A DNA stretch of 64,000 bases from Pirellulales bacterium (GCA_016776925.1 JADHSL010000006.1:1-64000); one strand, 5' to 3'; numbered from the stretch's first letter, positions 1 through 8,575 are shown. A program made the numbers and translations. Notes: generated by a model not told the origin, from the sequence alone.

Positions 1-304
1 CCATGTCCGTTTCCCAAAAACAGCGATTCTGATGGGTCATGCTCGTGGTGTGATCTGCCTGGCTGCTGCACAAAAAGGAATTGAACTGCACCATTATCTG
101 CCGAATCGAGTAAAAAGCATGCTGACAGGAAGCGGTCATGCTGGAAAGGAGCAAATGCAAATGGCAGTGCAGCGCGAGTTGCGATTGAAAGCTCGCCCTG
201 AACCAGCCGATGCTGCTGACGCACTTGCAATTGCACTTGCCGACTTTTACCTCCGGCTTCGTGCATTGCCTGGCGTGCAGGCGCAGTTTCAAGACAACAC
301 ATGA
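1..304 (+). CDS. ruvC: Crossover junction endodeoxyribonuclease RuvC, C-terminal part
   Basis: This is the 3' end of ruvC; the start lies before the window and the frame is open from base 2. RuvC is the nuclease that nicks Holliday junctions held by the RuvAB motor. The visible part has the family's GHARGV helix, the SGHAGKEQMQ segment that corresponds to the usual TGxGxAxKxQV motif, and the C-terminal ADAADALAIALA stretch that carries the last acidic catalytic residues of the RNase-H-like fold. Stop is TGA at 302-304. ruvA follows after about 70 bases on the same strand, the common ruvC-ruvA-ruvB order. Identification is firm despite the truncation by the window edge. Confidence 0.9.
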   Translation, partial: HVRFPKTAILMGHARGVICLAAAQKGIELHHYLPNRVKSMLTGSGHAGKEQMQMAVQRELRLKARPEPADAADALAIALADFYLRLRALPGVQAQFQDNT

Positions 305-373
305 ACATGTTGCTTTGAAACGCTTGAGTGAGTAGGTGTTCTTGGAACGTGTTGTGGCTTGGGATGGGAAAAA

Positions 374-1003
374 ATGATTCGTAAAATTTCGGGAAGCCTT
401 GAGCGTGTGGAGCCGACAGCTATCGAGCTGGCAGTTGGCAATATTGTGCATGAGGTGCTTGTTCCCGACATGGTGAGAAGCCAACTTCAGGCTAAGCTCG
501 GTAGTGATATTTCTCTCTACACACTTGAGTACCTCGAAGGCAACCCAACACGAGGCAATCTTGTGCCGCGAATCGTAGGGTTCCTTTCGGAAGTCGAGCG
601 AGAATTCTTTGAGCTGTTTTGTGAAGTCGACGGAGTTGGTGTTCGGAAAGCGTTGCGGGCCATGGTGCGTCCTGTCGGAGAAGTCGCGACGGCAATCGAA
701 GAGCAGAACGCAACTGCGTTGTCGAAATTGCCTGGTGTGGGTGCGGCGACAGCTGAACGAATCATTGCAAAGCTCCGTCGGAAAATGCCAAAGTTTGCAC
801 TTCTTGTCGCCAAAGATTCTCCTCCAGGGGCAATGGCTGGAAGTGATGTACTTTCGGAGACGGCAGATGTTCTGCGAAGTTTAGGCCACTCTGAGGGAGA
901 TGCCCGGAGGCTGGTTGATGGACTTCGAGATAATGGTCGTAAAATAAAAGATGTTCAGGCCGCCCTTGAACTGATCTACAGGCAGACGCACGCAAAGAAG
1001 TAA
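374..1003 (+). CDS. ruvA: Holliday junction branch migration protein RuvA
   Basis: RuvA binds four-way DNA junctions as a tetramer and loads the RuvB motor. The 209-residue product has the normal length. It begins MIRKISGSL, the usual RuvA start, so I choose ATG 374 over an upstream in-frame TTG at 359. The N-terminal OB fold is followed by two helix-hairpin-helix motifs (VDGVGVRKAL and LPGVGAATAERI) and a small C-terminal domain that contacts RuvB. It lies between ruvC and ruvB on one strand, so the three are probably co-transcribed. A purine-rich GGGATGGG stretch just upstream can serve as ribosome binding site. Confidence 0.95.
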   Translation: MIRKISGSLERVEPTAIELAVGNIVHEVLVPDMVRSQLQAKLGSDISLYTLEYLEGNPTRGNLVPRIVGFLSEVEREFFELFCEVDGVGVRKALRAMVRPVGEVATAIEEQNATALSKLPGVGAATAERIIAKLRRKMPKFALLVAKDSPPGAMAGSDVLSETADVLRSLGHSEGDARRLVDGLRDNGRKIKDVQAALELIYRQTHAKK

Positions 1004-1061
1004 TCTATGAAAGATAGCCCTCGCCCGCGGTGCGAAGGCGATTCAGTCTGAGGAGGCTTTT

Positions 1062-2084
1062 GTGAGTGAATTTCGAGAACCATCGATTGAGTCGATGGAA
1101 GATTCGCAGCCAGAGGACCGTGTCCTACGTCCACAACGTCTCGAAGAAATGATTGGTCAGCAGGATGTTCATGAGCGGCTTGGCATTGCAATTGATGCGG
1201 CTCGGAAGCGATCAGAGCCCCTCGGCCACATTCTGCTCGATGGGCCACCGGGTTTAGGTAAAACTACATTTGCGACATGTATTCCCCGAGAGCTTGGAAC
1301 GTCTTTGCAGATTGCCAGTGGGGCGGCACTTGGTGCTCCGAAAGATCTGCTCCCCTATCTTACAAACGTTGGGGAAAGTTCAGTCTTGTTCATTGATGAG
1401 ATCCACCGGTTACCAATTGCGGTAGAGGAGTTTCTTTATCCCGCGATGGAAGATTTCCGTATCGATATCATTCTTGGTGATGGGATGAGCGCACGGACAA
1501 TTAATATGCCGCTCCAGCCGTTTACGCTGGTTGGTGCAACAACGCGAGCCGGACTTATTTCGGCTCCTCTTCGAGATCGTTTCGTTGTTCGAGAGCATCT
1601 GGATTACTACAGCGTTTCGGAACTTGCCAAAATAGTTTTTCGATCAGCAGGAAAACTCGAAATGCCAATGGACGATGAGACAGCGACAGAAATTGCAGGG
1701 AGAAGTCGGGGCACGCCTCGTCTGGCGAATAATCGACTTCGCTGGGTGCGGGATTACTCAACGAGTCGGGCTAATCGGGTTGTTGATCTTGAGATAGCGA
1801 GGACAGCACTTGAGATGCAGGGAATCGACGAACTGGGTCTCGACGGTTTTGACCGCCGATACCTCGAGACACTTCAGCGTGTTTTTGGAGGTGGGCCGGC
1901 GGGTATTGAAGCCATTGCACACACGATGAGTACTGCTGTCGACACCCTTGAAGACGACGTTGAGCCGTTCCTTTTACGGTACGAACTCATTATTCGAACC
2001 CCGCGAGGTCGCCGTCTTACGGAGCGAGGAGAAGCACATCTCGGTGATGCCCCACCTTCTGGGCCCCAGCAGAAATTGTTCTGA
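1062..2084 (+). CDS. ruvB: Holliday junction DNA helicase RuvB
   Basis: RuvB is the AAA+ hexameric motor that drives branch migration with RuvA. The 340-residue protein shows Walker A (GPPGLGKTT), Walker B (FIDEIHR), the sensor 1 region (GATTRAG) and the sensor 2 RGTPR motif, followed by the winged-helix DNA-binding domain ending in the typical RTPRGR motif. It starts at GTG 1062, with GAGGAGG six or so bases upstream. Two normally conserved spots differ: the usual DRFG is DRFV here, and the residues after RGTPR read LANNRLRW rather than IANRLLRR. These look like lineage drift, since all nucleotide-binding residues are present. Confidence 0.94.
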   Translation: MSEFREPSIESMEDSQPEDRVLRPQRLEEMIGQQDVHERLGIAIDAARKRSEPLGHILLDGPPGLGKTTFATCIPRELGTSLQIASGAALGAPKDLLPYLTNVGESSVLFIDEIHRLPIAVEEFLYPAMEDFRIDIILGDGMSARTINMPLQPFTLVGATTRAGLISAPLRDRFVVREHLDYYSVSELAKIVFRSAGKLEMPMDDETATEIAGRSRGTPRLANNRLRWVRDYSTSRANRVVDLEIARTALEMQGIDELGLDGFDRRYLETLQRVFGGGPAGIEAIAHTMSTAVDTLEDDVEPFLLRYELIIRTPRGRRLTERGEAHLGDAPPSGPQQKLF

Positions 2085-2119
2085 AAGTATCCTCTGCCCT
2101 TGGTTGGAGTGAACGGTTC

Positions 2120-2148
2120 TTGACGGATATCACTATGGAACGTAGGTT
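2120..2148 (+). promoter_or_regulatory. Possible sigma-70-type promoter before rpmF
   Basis: TTGACG at 2120-2125 matches five of six bases of a -35 box. After exactly 17 bases comes TAGGTT (2143-2148), a weak -10 box. It lies in the 119-base gap between ruvB and rpmF, about 55 bases before the rpmF start, and could drive the rpmF-fab genes. The call is by pattern only; planctomycete promoter consensus is poorly known. Confidence 0.3.
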
Positions 2149-2203
2149 TTTAGGGGTATCCAAAAAGCCAGCGTGTGGCTCATTTCATAGGTAAGAAGTA
2201 ATT

Positions 2204-2383
2204 ATGGCCGTCCCAAAACGTAGGCATTCAAATCGTAGAACTGGCACCCGACGGGCGCACGATTTCCTCACACCCAGGCAATTGTCTTTTTGTCCGACTT
2301 GCGGGAAGGCTATACCAACGCATCGCGTCTGTAGTCATTGTGGGTACTACATGGGCAAACAAGTAGTAAAAACTGAGGACTAG
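2204..2383 (+). CDS. rpmF: 50S ribosomal protein L32
   Basis: This short gene encodes a 59-residue L32. It starts MAVPKRRHSNRRTGTRRAH, which is the conserved basic N terminus of L32, and continues with two zinc-binding pairs, CPTC and CSHC, so it is the four-cysteine (zinc-bound) form. L32 sits on the large ribosomal subunit near the peptidyl-transferase region. fabD begins only 4 bases after the stop codon, the well-known rpmF-fab linkage that ties ribosome production to fatty-acid synthesis. The plsX and fabH genes often found between rpmF and fabD are absent. Confidence 0.96.
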   Translation: MAVPKRRHSNRRTGTRRAHDFLTPRQLSFCPTCGKAIPTHRVCSHCGYYMGKQVVKTED

Positions 2384-2387
2384 TCTC

Positions 2388-3314
2388 TTGGCGGACGAAT
2401 CGTTCGCGCTGCTCTTTCCGGGCCAAGGCGCACAACACGTCGGCATGGCTGGAGCCTGGTGCTTTGATTGCCCCCCTGCCCTAAAGATATTCCAGCAGGC
2501 TTCAGAAGTTCTTGGGTATGACCTGCTTGAGGTTTGTAAAAGTGGGCCGGCGGAGCAACTCAACACCACTGCGGTCAGTCAGCCTGCTCTTCTGGTCACC
2601 AGCCTCGCAATGCTGGAAGTTCTTCGTCTGCAGAATGATACTCCGTTTGTGAGTGGGTATGAGGAATCTTTCACGGCTGGTCTTTCTCTTGGAGAATATT
2701 CGGCTCTTGTGCATGCTGGTGCCTTGGACGTGGAGTCTGCTGTGCGGGTTGTTGACGTACGTGGCCGTGCGATGCAGGCGTGTGCCGACGCCGAGCCAGG
2801 AGGAATGGTCGCTATCTTGGGGCTGGACCGAGACCGAGTAGAGGAGGTGTGTGGCACATCTCGCGGGAACGATGTTCTTTCAATTGCAAATGTTCTCTGC
2901 CCTGGGAATATTGTTGTTTCAGGAAGCCGTGCGGCCTGTGAAAGAGTAGCCGAGGAGGCGATGAAGGCAGGTGCAATGAAATGTATTCCGCTGGAGGTTG
3001 CTGGTGCGTTTCATACACAGCTTATGGAGCCAGCCAGGGATAAACTCGCAACAATTCTTGAAGAAATAGATCTTCGCGTCCCACGAATTCCAGTGATTAG
3101 TAACGTTGACGCGAAGCCACATTCTGATCCAGCTGAAATCCGTGGTCTACTTGCGCGTCAGGTCTGCGGTGTTGTTGAATGGCATGACTCAATGGAGTTT
3201 TTGCTATCGACGGGAGTGGGGAGCTTGTGGGAGGTTGGTCCAGGTCGCGTCTTGAGGGGTCTCCTCAAGAGAATCAACAGGAAAATGCCGTGCAAAGGCG
3301 TGATTGAAAGGTAA
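2388..3314 (+). CDS. fabD: Malonyl-CoA:ACP transacylase
   Basis: FabD moves the malonyl group from CoA to acyl carrier protein, supplying the extender unit for fatty-acid synthesis in the cytoplasm. The 308-residue product has the N-terminal FPGQGAQ motif, the nucleophile elbow GLSLGEYSAL with the active serine, and the downstream GAFHT motif carrying the catalytic histidine. Length is normal. The start is TTG 2388, four bases after the rpmF stop, so translation is probably coupled to rpmF. The clear neighbours fabG, acpP and fabF support the assignment. Confidence 0.95.
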   Translation: MADESFALLFPGQGAQHVGMAGAWCFDCPPALKIFQQASEVLGYDLLEVCKSGPAEQLNTTAVSQPALLVTSLAMLEVLRLQNDTPFVSGYEESFTAGLSLGEYSALVHAGALDVESAVRVVDVRGRAMQACADAEPGGMVAILGLDRDRVEEVCGTSRGNDVLSIANVLCPGNIVVSGSRAACERVAEEAMKAGAMKCIPLEVAGAFHTQLMEPARDKLATILEEIDLRVPRIPVISNVDAKPHSDPAEIRGLLARQVCGVVEWHDSMEFLLSTGVGSLWEVGPGRVLRGLLKRINRKMPCKGVIER

Positions 3315-3371
3315 CTGCGTTCAAGAAATCTGTCCTTAAGGTGGTGGATGTTCCGAACGTTGTGAGATGAG

Positions 3372-3400
3372 AAACAGACTCTAAAAAACAGACTCTAAAA
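3372..3400 (+). repeat. 14-base tandem duplication before fabG
   Basis: A 14-base unit containing ACAGACTCTAAA occurs twice in tandem between fabD and fabG, ending about 20 bases before the fabG start. It looks like a small replication-slippage duplication in the leader. No function can be read from it. Confidence 0.55.
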
Positions 3401-3420
3401 AGTGGAATGGGGTGCATCGT

Positions 3421-4194
3421 ATGGCCGAAACGAAACAAGCGAAGTCATTGCAGGTCGACTTGTCAGACCAGGTGGCTCTTGTGACCGGTGCAAGCCAAGG
3501 CATAGGTCGAGCTATTGCAGAGACTTTGGCAGCGAACGGAGCAACCGTGTGCGTCTTGGCACGGAATCAAGAAAAGCTTGCTTTAGTAGTTGAAGCAATC
3601 ACCTCCGCAGGAGGCAAAGCCGATGCAATGCCCTGTGATGTCTCCCAGCCTGATGCGATTGAAAAGGTAGTCGAGACAATTGTTGAAAAGCACGGACGAC
3701 TCGATATTCTTGTCAACAACGCGGGCGTTACTCGTGATACGCTCCTGCCTCGGATGAGCAACGATGAATGGGACGAAGTCTTGTCAACGAATCTCCGAGC
3801 ACCCTTCTTGTTTATGCGAGCAGTGAGTCGTCCGATGATGCAGCAACGGTATGGAAGGATTGTAAATATTTCCAGCGTCTCGGGGATGATAGGAAACCCC
3901 GGACAAGCTAACTACTCGGCCTCAAAGGCAGGCCTCATTGGGCTTACTCAGACGGTGGCGAAAGAGTTGGCCGGCCGTAAAGTAACTGTGAATGCAGTTG
4001 CTCCTGGCTTCGTTAGTAGCGACATGACGGACGCCCTAGGGCCGGCCCTTCTCGATGTAGTCAAGAAACGAGTGCCGGCGAAACGGTTGGGTTTGGCAAC
4101 AGAAATCGCCGAAGCTGTCGCGTTTCTCGCTTCTCCGTCTGCAGGGTATATCACGGCTCAGACCCTTGTTGTGGATGGCGGTTTGATCGGTTGA
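3421..4194 (+). CDS. fabG: 3-oxoacyl-[ACP] reductase FabG
   Basis: FabG is the NADPH-dependent reductase that converts 3-ketoacyl-ACP to 3-hydroxyacyl-ACP in each elongation cycle. It is a short-chain dehydrogenase with the nucleotide-binding motif TGASQGIG, the NNAG motif, and the catalytic triad Ser152, Tyr165 and Lys169 (in NISSVSG and YSASKAG). Length, 257 residues, is standard. I prefer ATG 3421, which has GGGG at good spacing, over an in-frame GTG at 3412. It lies in the fabD-fabG-acpP-fabF run on one strand, which argues for the fatty-acid role over other short-chain dehydrogenase functions. Confidence 0.94.
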   Translation: MAETKQAKSLQVDLSDQVALVTGASQGIGRAIAETLAANGATVCVLARNQEKLALVVEAITSAGGKADAMPCDVSQPDAIEKVVETIVEKHGRLDILVNNAGVTRDTLLPRMSNDEWDEVLSTNLRAPFLFMRAVSRPMMQQRYGRIVNISSVSGMIGNPGQANYSASKAGLIGLTQTVAKELAGRKVTVNAVAPGFVSSDMTDALGPALLDVVKKRVPAKRLGLATEIAEAVAFLASPSAGYITAQTLVVDGGLIG

Positions 4195-4348
4195 GAAGGC
4201 CTCATTGCCGTTTTTTTGAGTACGAACTGGACAGGGTGTGGCATCAGCCGGTATATCTTGCGTTCAGAGAATAGATTGTTTCGAGCTATTCAAACGAGTT
4301 TGTGGTGTAACTGCTAACAGACTTACACAATACATTTCATACCTTTCA

Positions 4349-4364
4349 CGCGATTCCGATCGCG
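4349..4364 (+). promoter_or_regulatory. Hairpin with UCCG tetraloop in the acpP leader
   Basis: Bases 4349-4354 (CGCGAT) pair perfectly with 4359-4364 (ATCGCG) around the loop TCCG. In RNA this is a UNCG-type tetraloop, an especially stable class. It ends about 12 bases before the GGAGG ribosome binding site of acpP, within a 195-base gene-free stretch after fabG. It could be a leader stabilising element or a barrier to upstream decay; no U-tract follows, so it is not a standard terminator. Confidence 0.5.
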
Positions 4365-4389
4365 ATTCAAAATATTTGGAGGATCAAAC

Positions 4390-4626
4390 GTGGCATCAGT
4401 CCAGGATCGAGTGATCGATATCGTTGCTTCTCAGTTGGGCGTAAGCAAGGAACAAATCACTCCCGAGACATCGTTTATTAATGACCTCGGTGCCGACTCT
4501 CTTGATACTGTTGAGCTCGTCATGGAGCTTGAGGAAGAGTTTGAAATCAATATTCCTGACGATGCCGCTGAAAAAATTCAGACTGTCGGCCAGGCGGTTG
4601 AGTTCATTGAAAACAATCAAGGCTGA
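4390..4626 (+). CDS. acpP: Acyl carrier protein
   Basis: This 78-residue acidic protein is the acyl carrier of fatty-acid synthesis. The phosphopantetheine attachment site is Ser37 in the motif [12 protein letters not shown], and the protein has the usual four-helix length. The start is GTG 4390, set by a strong GGAGG about 8 bases upstream. It has its own 195-base leader with a stable hairpin, which suggests that acpP is expressed more strongly or separately from fabG, as in many bacteria. fabF follows 51 bases downstream. Confidence 0.97.
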   Translation: MASVQDRVIDIVASQLGVSKEQITPETSFINDLGADSLDTVELVMELEEEFEINIPDDAAEKIQTVGQAVEFIENNQG

Positions 4627-4677
4627 TACGGTTTTTGGAAACATCACACGTTTGGCTTGGGGTTGATCAAGGACGAC

Positions 4678-5919
4678 ATGAAGCGACGGATTGTGCTTAC
4701 TGGCCTCGGAGTAGTTACTTCTCTTGCCCGGCCGGTTGAAACCTTATGGAGTCGACTGCTCGCTGGTGACAGCGGCGTAGGTCCTATTTCCCTTTTTGAT
4801 GTTTCGGGTTATCGAGTCCAATTCGCTGGCCAAGTTCAGTGGGATGGTTTGGCCGAAGGTGTTGCAAACGTAAAAGAGCTTCGACGGCTTGATCGTTTCA
4901 CGCAATTTGCGATTGCTGCTGCCGCCGATGCGGTGCGGGACTCAGGTATCGATTTTGAGAAAGAAGAGCCCTACCGGTGTGGCGTGATTATCGGTTCAGG
5001 TATTGGAGGGCTGGCCGAGTTTGAGGCGCAGCATGAGCGGCTGCTGAAAAAGGGCATCGACAAGGTCTCTCCGTTTACAATACCGAAGTTGATCGTAAAT
5101 GCTGCGAGTGGTCATGTCTCTTCAATCCATGGCATTAAAGGGCCAAATTTTGCAGTCGCTACGGCGTGTGCCAGTGCTGCGAATTCCCTCGGTGAGGCGT
5201 TGCGAGCGATCCGATACGGCGATGCCGATGTCATGGTAGCTGGAGGAAGTGAAGCTGCTCTTACTCCTATGGGTCTGGCGGGTTTTCAGAATATGCGGGC
5301 CCTGTCTTTTCGAAGTGAGGCGCCACAGCAGGCAAGTAGGCCCTTTGATAGTGACCGAGATGGTTTTGTGCTCGCAGAAGGAGCTGGTGTTGTTGTGCTG
5401 GAAGAACTTGAACATGCTCGGAAACGTGGGGCAAAGATATACGGTGAGTTAATGGGGTATGGAGCAAGCGGTGACGCAGGGCACATCACCCAGCCTGACG
5501 GGGAAGGACGCGGCGCAGCTAGAGCGATGTCGATGGCGCTTGAAGACGCGGGTGTAACACCAGAGTCCATTGATTACATCAATGCTCACGGGACAAGCAC
5601 TCCGCTCGGTGATAAGGCAGAAACTTCAGCGATTAAGAAAGTCTTCGGTGAGCACTCAAAAAGTCTTGTTGTTTCAAGCATCAAGAGCCATCTGGGCCAC
5701 ACGCTTGGAGCCAGTGGCGGCATTGAATTAGTTGCCTGTGCAAAGGCGCTCCAACACAACGTGATTCCACCGACGATAAATCTTGAAACACCAGATCCTG
5801 AGTGTGATCTTGATTACGCACCAAATCAGCCGCGAGAAATGCCGGTTCAAGTGACTATGAGCAATAGCTTCGGATTCGGCGGGCACAACGCCAGTCTGGT
5901 GCTTGGCAGGCTTTCCTGA
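4678..5919 (+). CDS. fabF: 3-oxoacyl-[ACP] synthase II (KAS II)
   Basis: FabF condenses malonyl-ACP with a growing acyl-ACP. The 413-residue protein has the full Cys-His-His set: Cys164 in TACASAANS, His304 in AHGTSTPLGD, and Lys336 with His341 in IKSHLGHTLGASGG. I choose ATG 4678, which gives the usual MKRRIVLTGLG start and has AAGGA just upstream; an in-frame TTG lies at 4657. It follows acpP closely. A second, catalytically altered paralogue lies downstream at 7207, with one other gene between them. Confidence 0.96.
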   Translation: MKRRIVLTGLGVVTSLARPVETLWSRLLAGDSGVGPISLFDVSGYRVQFAGQVQWDGLAEGVANVKELRRLDRFTQFAIAAAADAVRDSGIDFEKEEPYRCGVIIGSGIGGLAEFEAQHERLLKKGIDKVSPFTIPKLIVNAASGHVSSIHGIKGPNFAVATACASAANSLGEALRAIRYGDADVMVAGGSEAALTPMGLAGFQNMRALSFRSEAPQQASRPFDSDRDGFVLAEGAGVVVLEELEHARKRGAKIYGELMGYGASGDAGHITQPDGEGRGAARAMSMALEDAGVTPESIDYINAHGTSTPLGDKAETSAIKKVFGEHSKSLVVSSIKSHLGHTLGASGGIELVACAKALQHNVIPPTINLETPDPECDLDYAPNQPREMPVQVTMSNSFGFGGHNASLVLGRLS

Positions 5920-6036
5920 TGTGCCCTGTGCGTTCTTGCTCAGTGAGTGGGTTGGGTGAATCTTTTTTGCGAGAAAACAAGAAGTCCAGTGTTGCTTCAA
6001 GCAGAAGAACGTAATCAGAAGCCAGCAAGTTTTTTT

Positions 6037-7143
6037 ATGCGATGCTTTTCAGTACCTGATGGATTCAGAATAACGCATCGACTTGTAGTTGTGTTGTGTG
6101 TCGGCTGGTTATTGCTAGCCAATTGGATTTCGCAGCGTGCGTATTGTCAGCTTTCGTCGACTGCGGGACAGGTGTGGAAGATATACGACATCGAGCCTTT
6201 TATGCAGGTGGCTGGAAAAGGAAGTGAAGAGCACGTTGTGCACTGGATTCTTCAGCAGACGGGGTACGAGCAGTGGCATGGAAAACATGCGGCGTCTTTA
6301 TCAGCAGATACGATGAAGCTTTCGTGTTACCACACCCCGGACATGCAGAAAAAAGTTGCCAATATTGTCAAACGATTTACTGCAGATGTTGCATCACCTC
6401 ATCGTTTTCAGATTCGTGTTATCGGAATCGGATCGGTTCGGTGGCGTCAGCAGGCATCAGAGACGATGACGGCGATGCCTACTGCTACCGCAGGCGTTCA
6501 GGCATGGGTTGTACCGCGGGAGAATTCAGCAGAGTTACTCAATCGGCTTTTGTCACGGAGCGATGTTGAAGAATTACCTGTCGGCCCAGTTTTCGCGGCG
6601 AACGGTGTGCCTGCAACATTAGCCGGAGTTCGTGAACGAACGTATGTGCAAGACATTACGATCAATCCTTCGTTACCCAACGGGTGGCAGCCTTTGTCAG
6701 CAACCTGTCGTGAAGGCTTGAGTGTTGATGTTCAACCGCTTGTCTCACTTGATGGTGAGCTTGTTGACGCTGTTCTTCGCTGTCGGATCGATCAGATTGA
6801 ACGAATGGCTTCAGTCACAGTTGCTGTGCCTGTTGGCAATCGTCCTGATGTAAAAATTGAGGTGCCTCAGATTTCGGCTGTGCGAATAGGCGAGCGGTTT
6901 CGCTGGCCAGTTTCTCGAACACTTGTAGTTGGTTTGGGTTTGGTGCCCTGGCCAGTACCGGGTCAGAATAAGGCGGCATCGGCAGGTCTTTTTACTGAAA
7001 TCAAACGGAGCGATGCGATTGTTGTGATTGAGCCACGTCTTCGAAACGAAAAACCGCAACAGTCCGCTCCACCTCAATCTGATATAGGATGGATTGAGTC
7101 GGGTTCATTCAGTAGCTTTTTGTCATCTGGATCAGCATTCTGA
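6037..7143 (+). CDS. Exported or membrane-anchored protein of unknown function between two ketosynthase genes
   Basis: I do not recognise a family. From ATG 6037 the 368-residue product has a hydrophobic segment at about residues 17-30 (RLVVVLCVGWLLLANWI) followed by an Ala/Gln-type cleavage region, so it is likely exported or anchored with the bulk outside the cytoplasm. The rest looks like mixed alpha/beta with no obvious enzyme motif. One stretch near residues 60-120 (EEHVVHWILQQTG, later MQKKVANIVKRF) has a weak feel of secretin-type N domains, but I would not press this. The frame is open back to GTG 5947. It sits between fabF and the ketosynthase-like gene and could be co-transcribed with them. 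Confidence 0.6.
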   Translation: MRCFSVPDGFRITHRLVVVLCVGWLLLANWISQRAYCQLSSTAGQVWKIYDIEPFMQVAGKGSEEHVVHWILQQTGYEQWHGKHAASLSADTMKLSCYHTPDMQKKVANIVKRFTADVASPHRFQIRVIGIGSVRWRQQASETMTAMPTATAGVQAWVVPRENSAELLNRLLSRSDVEELPVGPVFAANGVPATLAGVRERTYVQDITINPSLPNGWQPLSATCREGLSVDVQPLVSLDGELVDAVLRCRIDQIERMASVTVAVPVGNRPDVKIEVPQISAVRIGERFRWPVSRTLVVGLGLVPWPVPGQNKAASAGLFTEIKRSDAIVVIEPRLRNEKPQQSAPPQSDIGWIESGSFSSFLSSGSAF

Positions 7144-7206
7144 ATACCAGTGAAGTTGTTAGTTTTTACACAATCCCTTTGAAAACATTGTACTTTGGTT
7201 TCTTCT

Positions 7207-8556
7207 ATGAACGTATCAGATCAGCGACGGGTTGTAGTGACTGGTGTGGCAGCTATTTCACCTTTTGGCCTCACCGTCGAGGATCTCTGGTCGGGTCTTA
7301 CTGAGGGGCGTTCAGCTGTTGGGCCTCTGACTGCTTTTTCAGTAGAGGGATTGCCGTTGCGACATGCCGCCGAAGCGAGTTCCTTCACTGGACATATTAG
7401 TGAGTTTGGTGACCTCGATAGCACCCGAAAAAAGTCAATTCGGAAAGGCCTTAAATTGATGTGTCGCGAGACACAGATGGCAGTTGCAGCGGCCCAGCGA
7501 GCCCTTTCAGACAGCGGTCTTGAGACAGGTGCATCACCCACTATCTCCCCAGAACGATTCGGCTGTGTGTTCGGTTCAGACTATATGCTCACCATGCCTG
7601 AAGATTTTACGGCAGCAGTTGAACGTTGTCGTGGGGAGGATGGGCAGTTTGATTTTGAACAGTGGGGTGCCGAGGGTATTCCTTCAATGACACCACTTTG
7701 GCTGTTGAAGTATTTGCCTAATATGCCAGCGAGTCACATTGCTATTTTCAATGATCTTCGGGGTCCGAGTAATTCTCTTACTGTGCGCGAGGCGAGTGGT
7801 CATGTCGCTGCTGGTGAGGCTGCCATTACGATCAAACGAGGAGCTGCCGATGTCATGCTCGTAGGGTCGACAGGCACCCGCATCCATCCGATGAAAATGG
7901 TGCATGCAATTTTGAATGAGCAAGTGGCTTTAGGCGATAATGAGCCAGAGAAGTGGAGCCGACCATTTGATCGCGACCGAAAGGGAATGGTGCTTGGTGA
8001 GGGTGCTGCGGTTCTTATCTTGGAAGAACTTGAGCATGCCAAACAAAGAAATGCAAAAATGTATGGTGAGATTCTTGGACATGGAGCTGCGGCTCATACT
8101 TCGGGAATAGCCGTTGGCCAAAGGCAGTCTGTTGTACGGTCAGTCGCTTCTCGAGCACTTGCGTCAGCAAATATGCGCCCGGACAGCCTTGGTCATGTCC
8201 ACGCGCAAGGGTTGAGCACAAGCGAAGGTGACAAGGAGGAGTATGCAGGGCTTAAAGAGTCCCTAGGCGAAACAATGGCCCATCTGCCGTTTGTTGCGGC
8301 CAAAGGCAACTTCGGTAATCTCGGGGCCGGAAGTGGTCTTGTTGAATGCATTGCGAGCATGCTGGCCCTTCAAAGGGATGCTCTGTTTCCGCAGAAAAAT
8401 TATGAAACACCAGACGTGGACTGCCCAATACGTGCGGCAACTCAAGGCGATTCTGCCGGAGAGAGCTTCCTGAGCCTGGCAGTAACGCCGCAGGGACAAG
8501 CCGGTTCTCTCGTCATTGGGCGGTGCCCGGAAGGGGCCGCTGGGGCTGCTTCTTGA
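7207..8556 (+). CDS. Ketosynthase-like protein lacking the catalytic triad
   Basis: This 449-residue protein keeps the thiolase fold of FabF over its full length: VVVTGVAAISPFG start, RPFDRDRKGMVLGEGAAVLILEELEHA, and GNFGNLGAGSGLVE. All three catalytic positions are changed compared with FabF at 4678. The active cysteine is Glu195 (VREASGH), the first histidine is Gln334 (VHAQGLSTSEGD) and the second is Asn371; only the lysine (Lys366) remains. It therefore cannot do normal condensation. Chain-length factors of type II polyketide systems also lack the cysteine, so a structural partner of FabF is one idea. ATG 7207 is preferred over TTG 7195. Confidence 0.82.
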   Translation: MNVSDQRRVVVTGVAAISPFGLTVEDLWSGLTEGRSAVGPLTAFSVEGLPLRHAAEASSFTGHISEFGDLDSTRKKSIRKGLKLMCRETQMAVAAAQRALSDSGLETGASPTISPERFGCVFGSDYMLTMPEDFTAAVERCRGEDGQFDFEQWGAEGIPSMTPLWLLKYLPNMPASHIAIFNDLRGPSNSLTVREASGHVAAGEAAITIKRGAADVMLVGSTGTRIHPMKMVHAILNEQVALGDNEPEKWSRPFDRDRKGMVLGEGAAVLILEELEHAKQRNAKMYGEILGHGAAAHTSGIAVGQRQSVVRSVASRALASANMRPDSLGHVHAQGLSTSEGDKEEYAGLKESLGETMAHLPFVAAKGNFGNLGAGSGLVECIASMLALQRDALFPQKNYETPDVDCPIRAATQGDSAGESFLSLAVTPQGQAGSLVIGRCPEGAAGAAS

Positions 8557-8575
8557 CAGTTTGCAGTGCCTGTTT

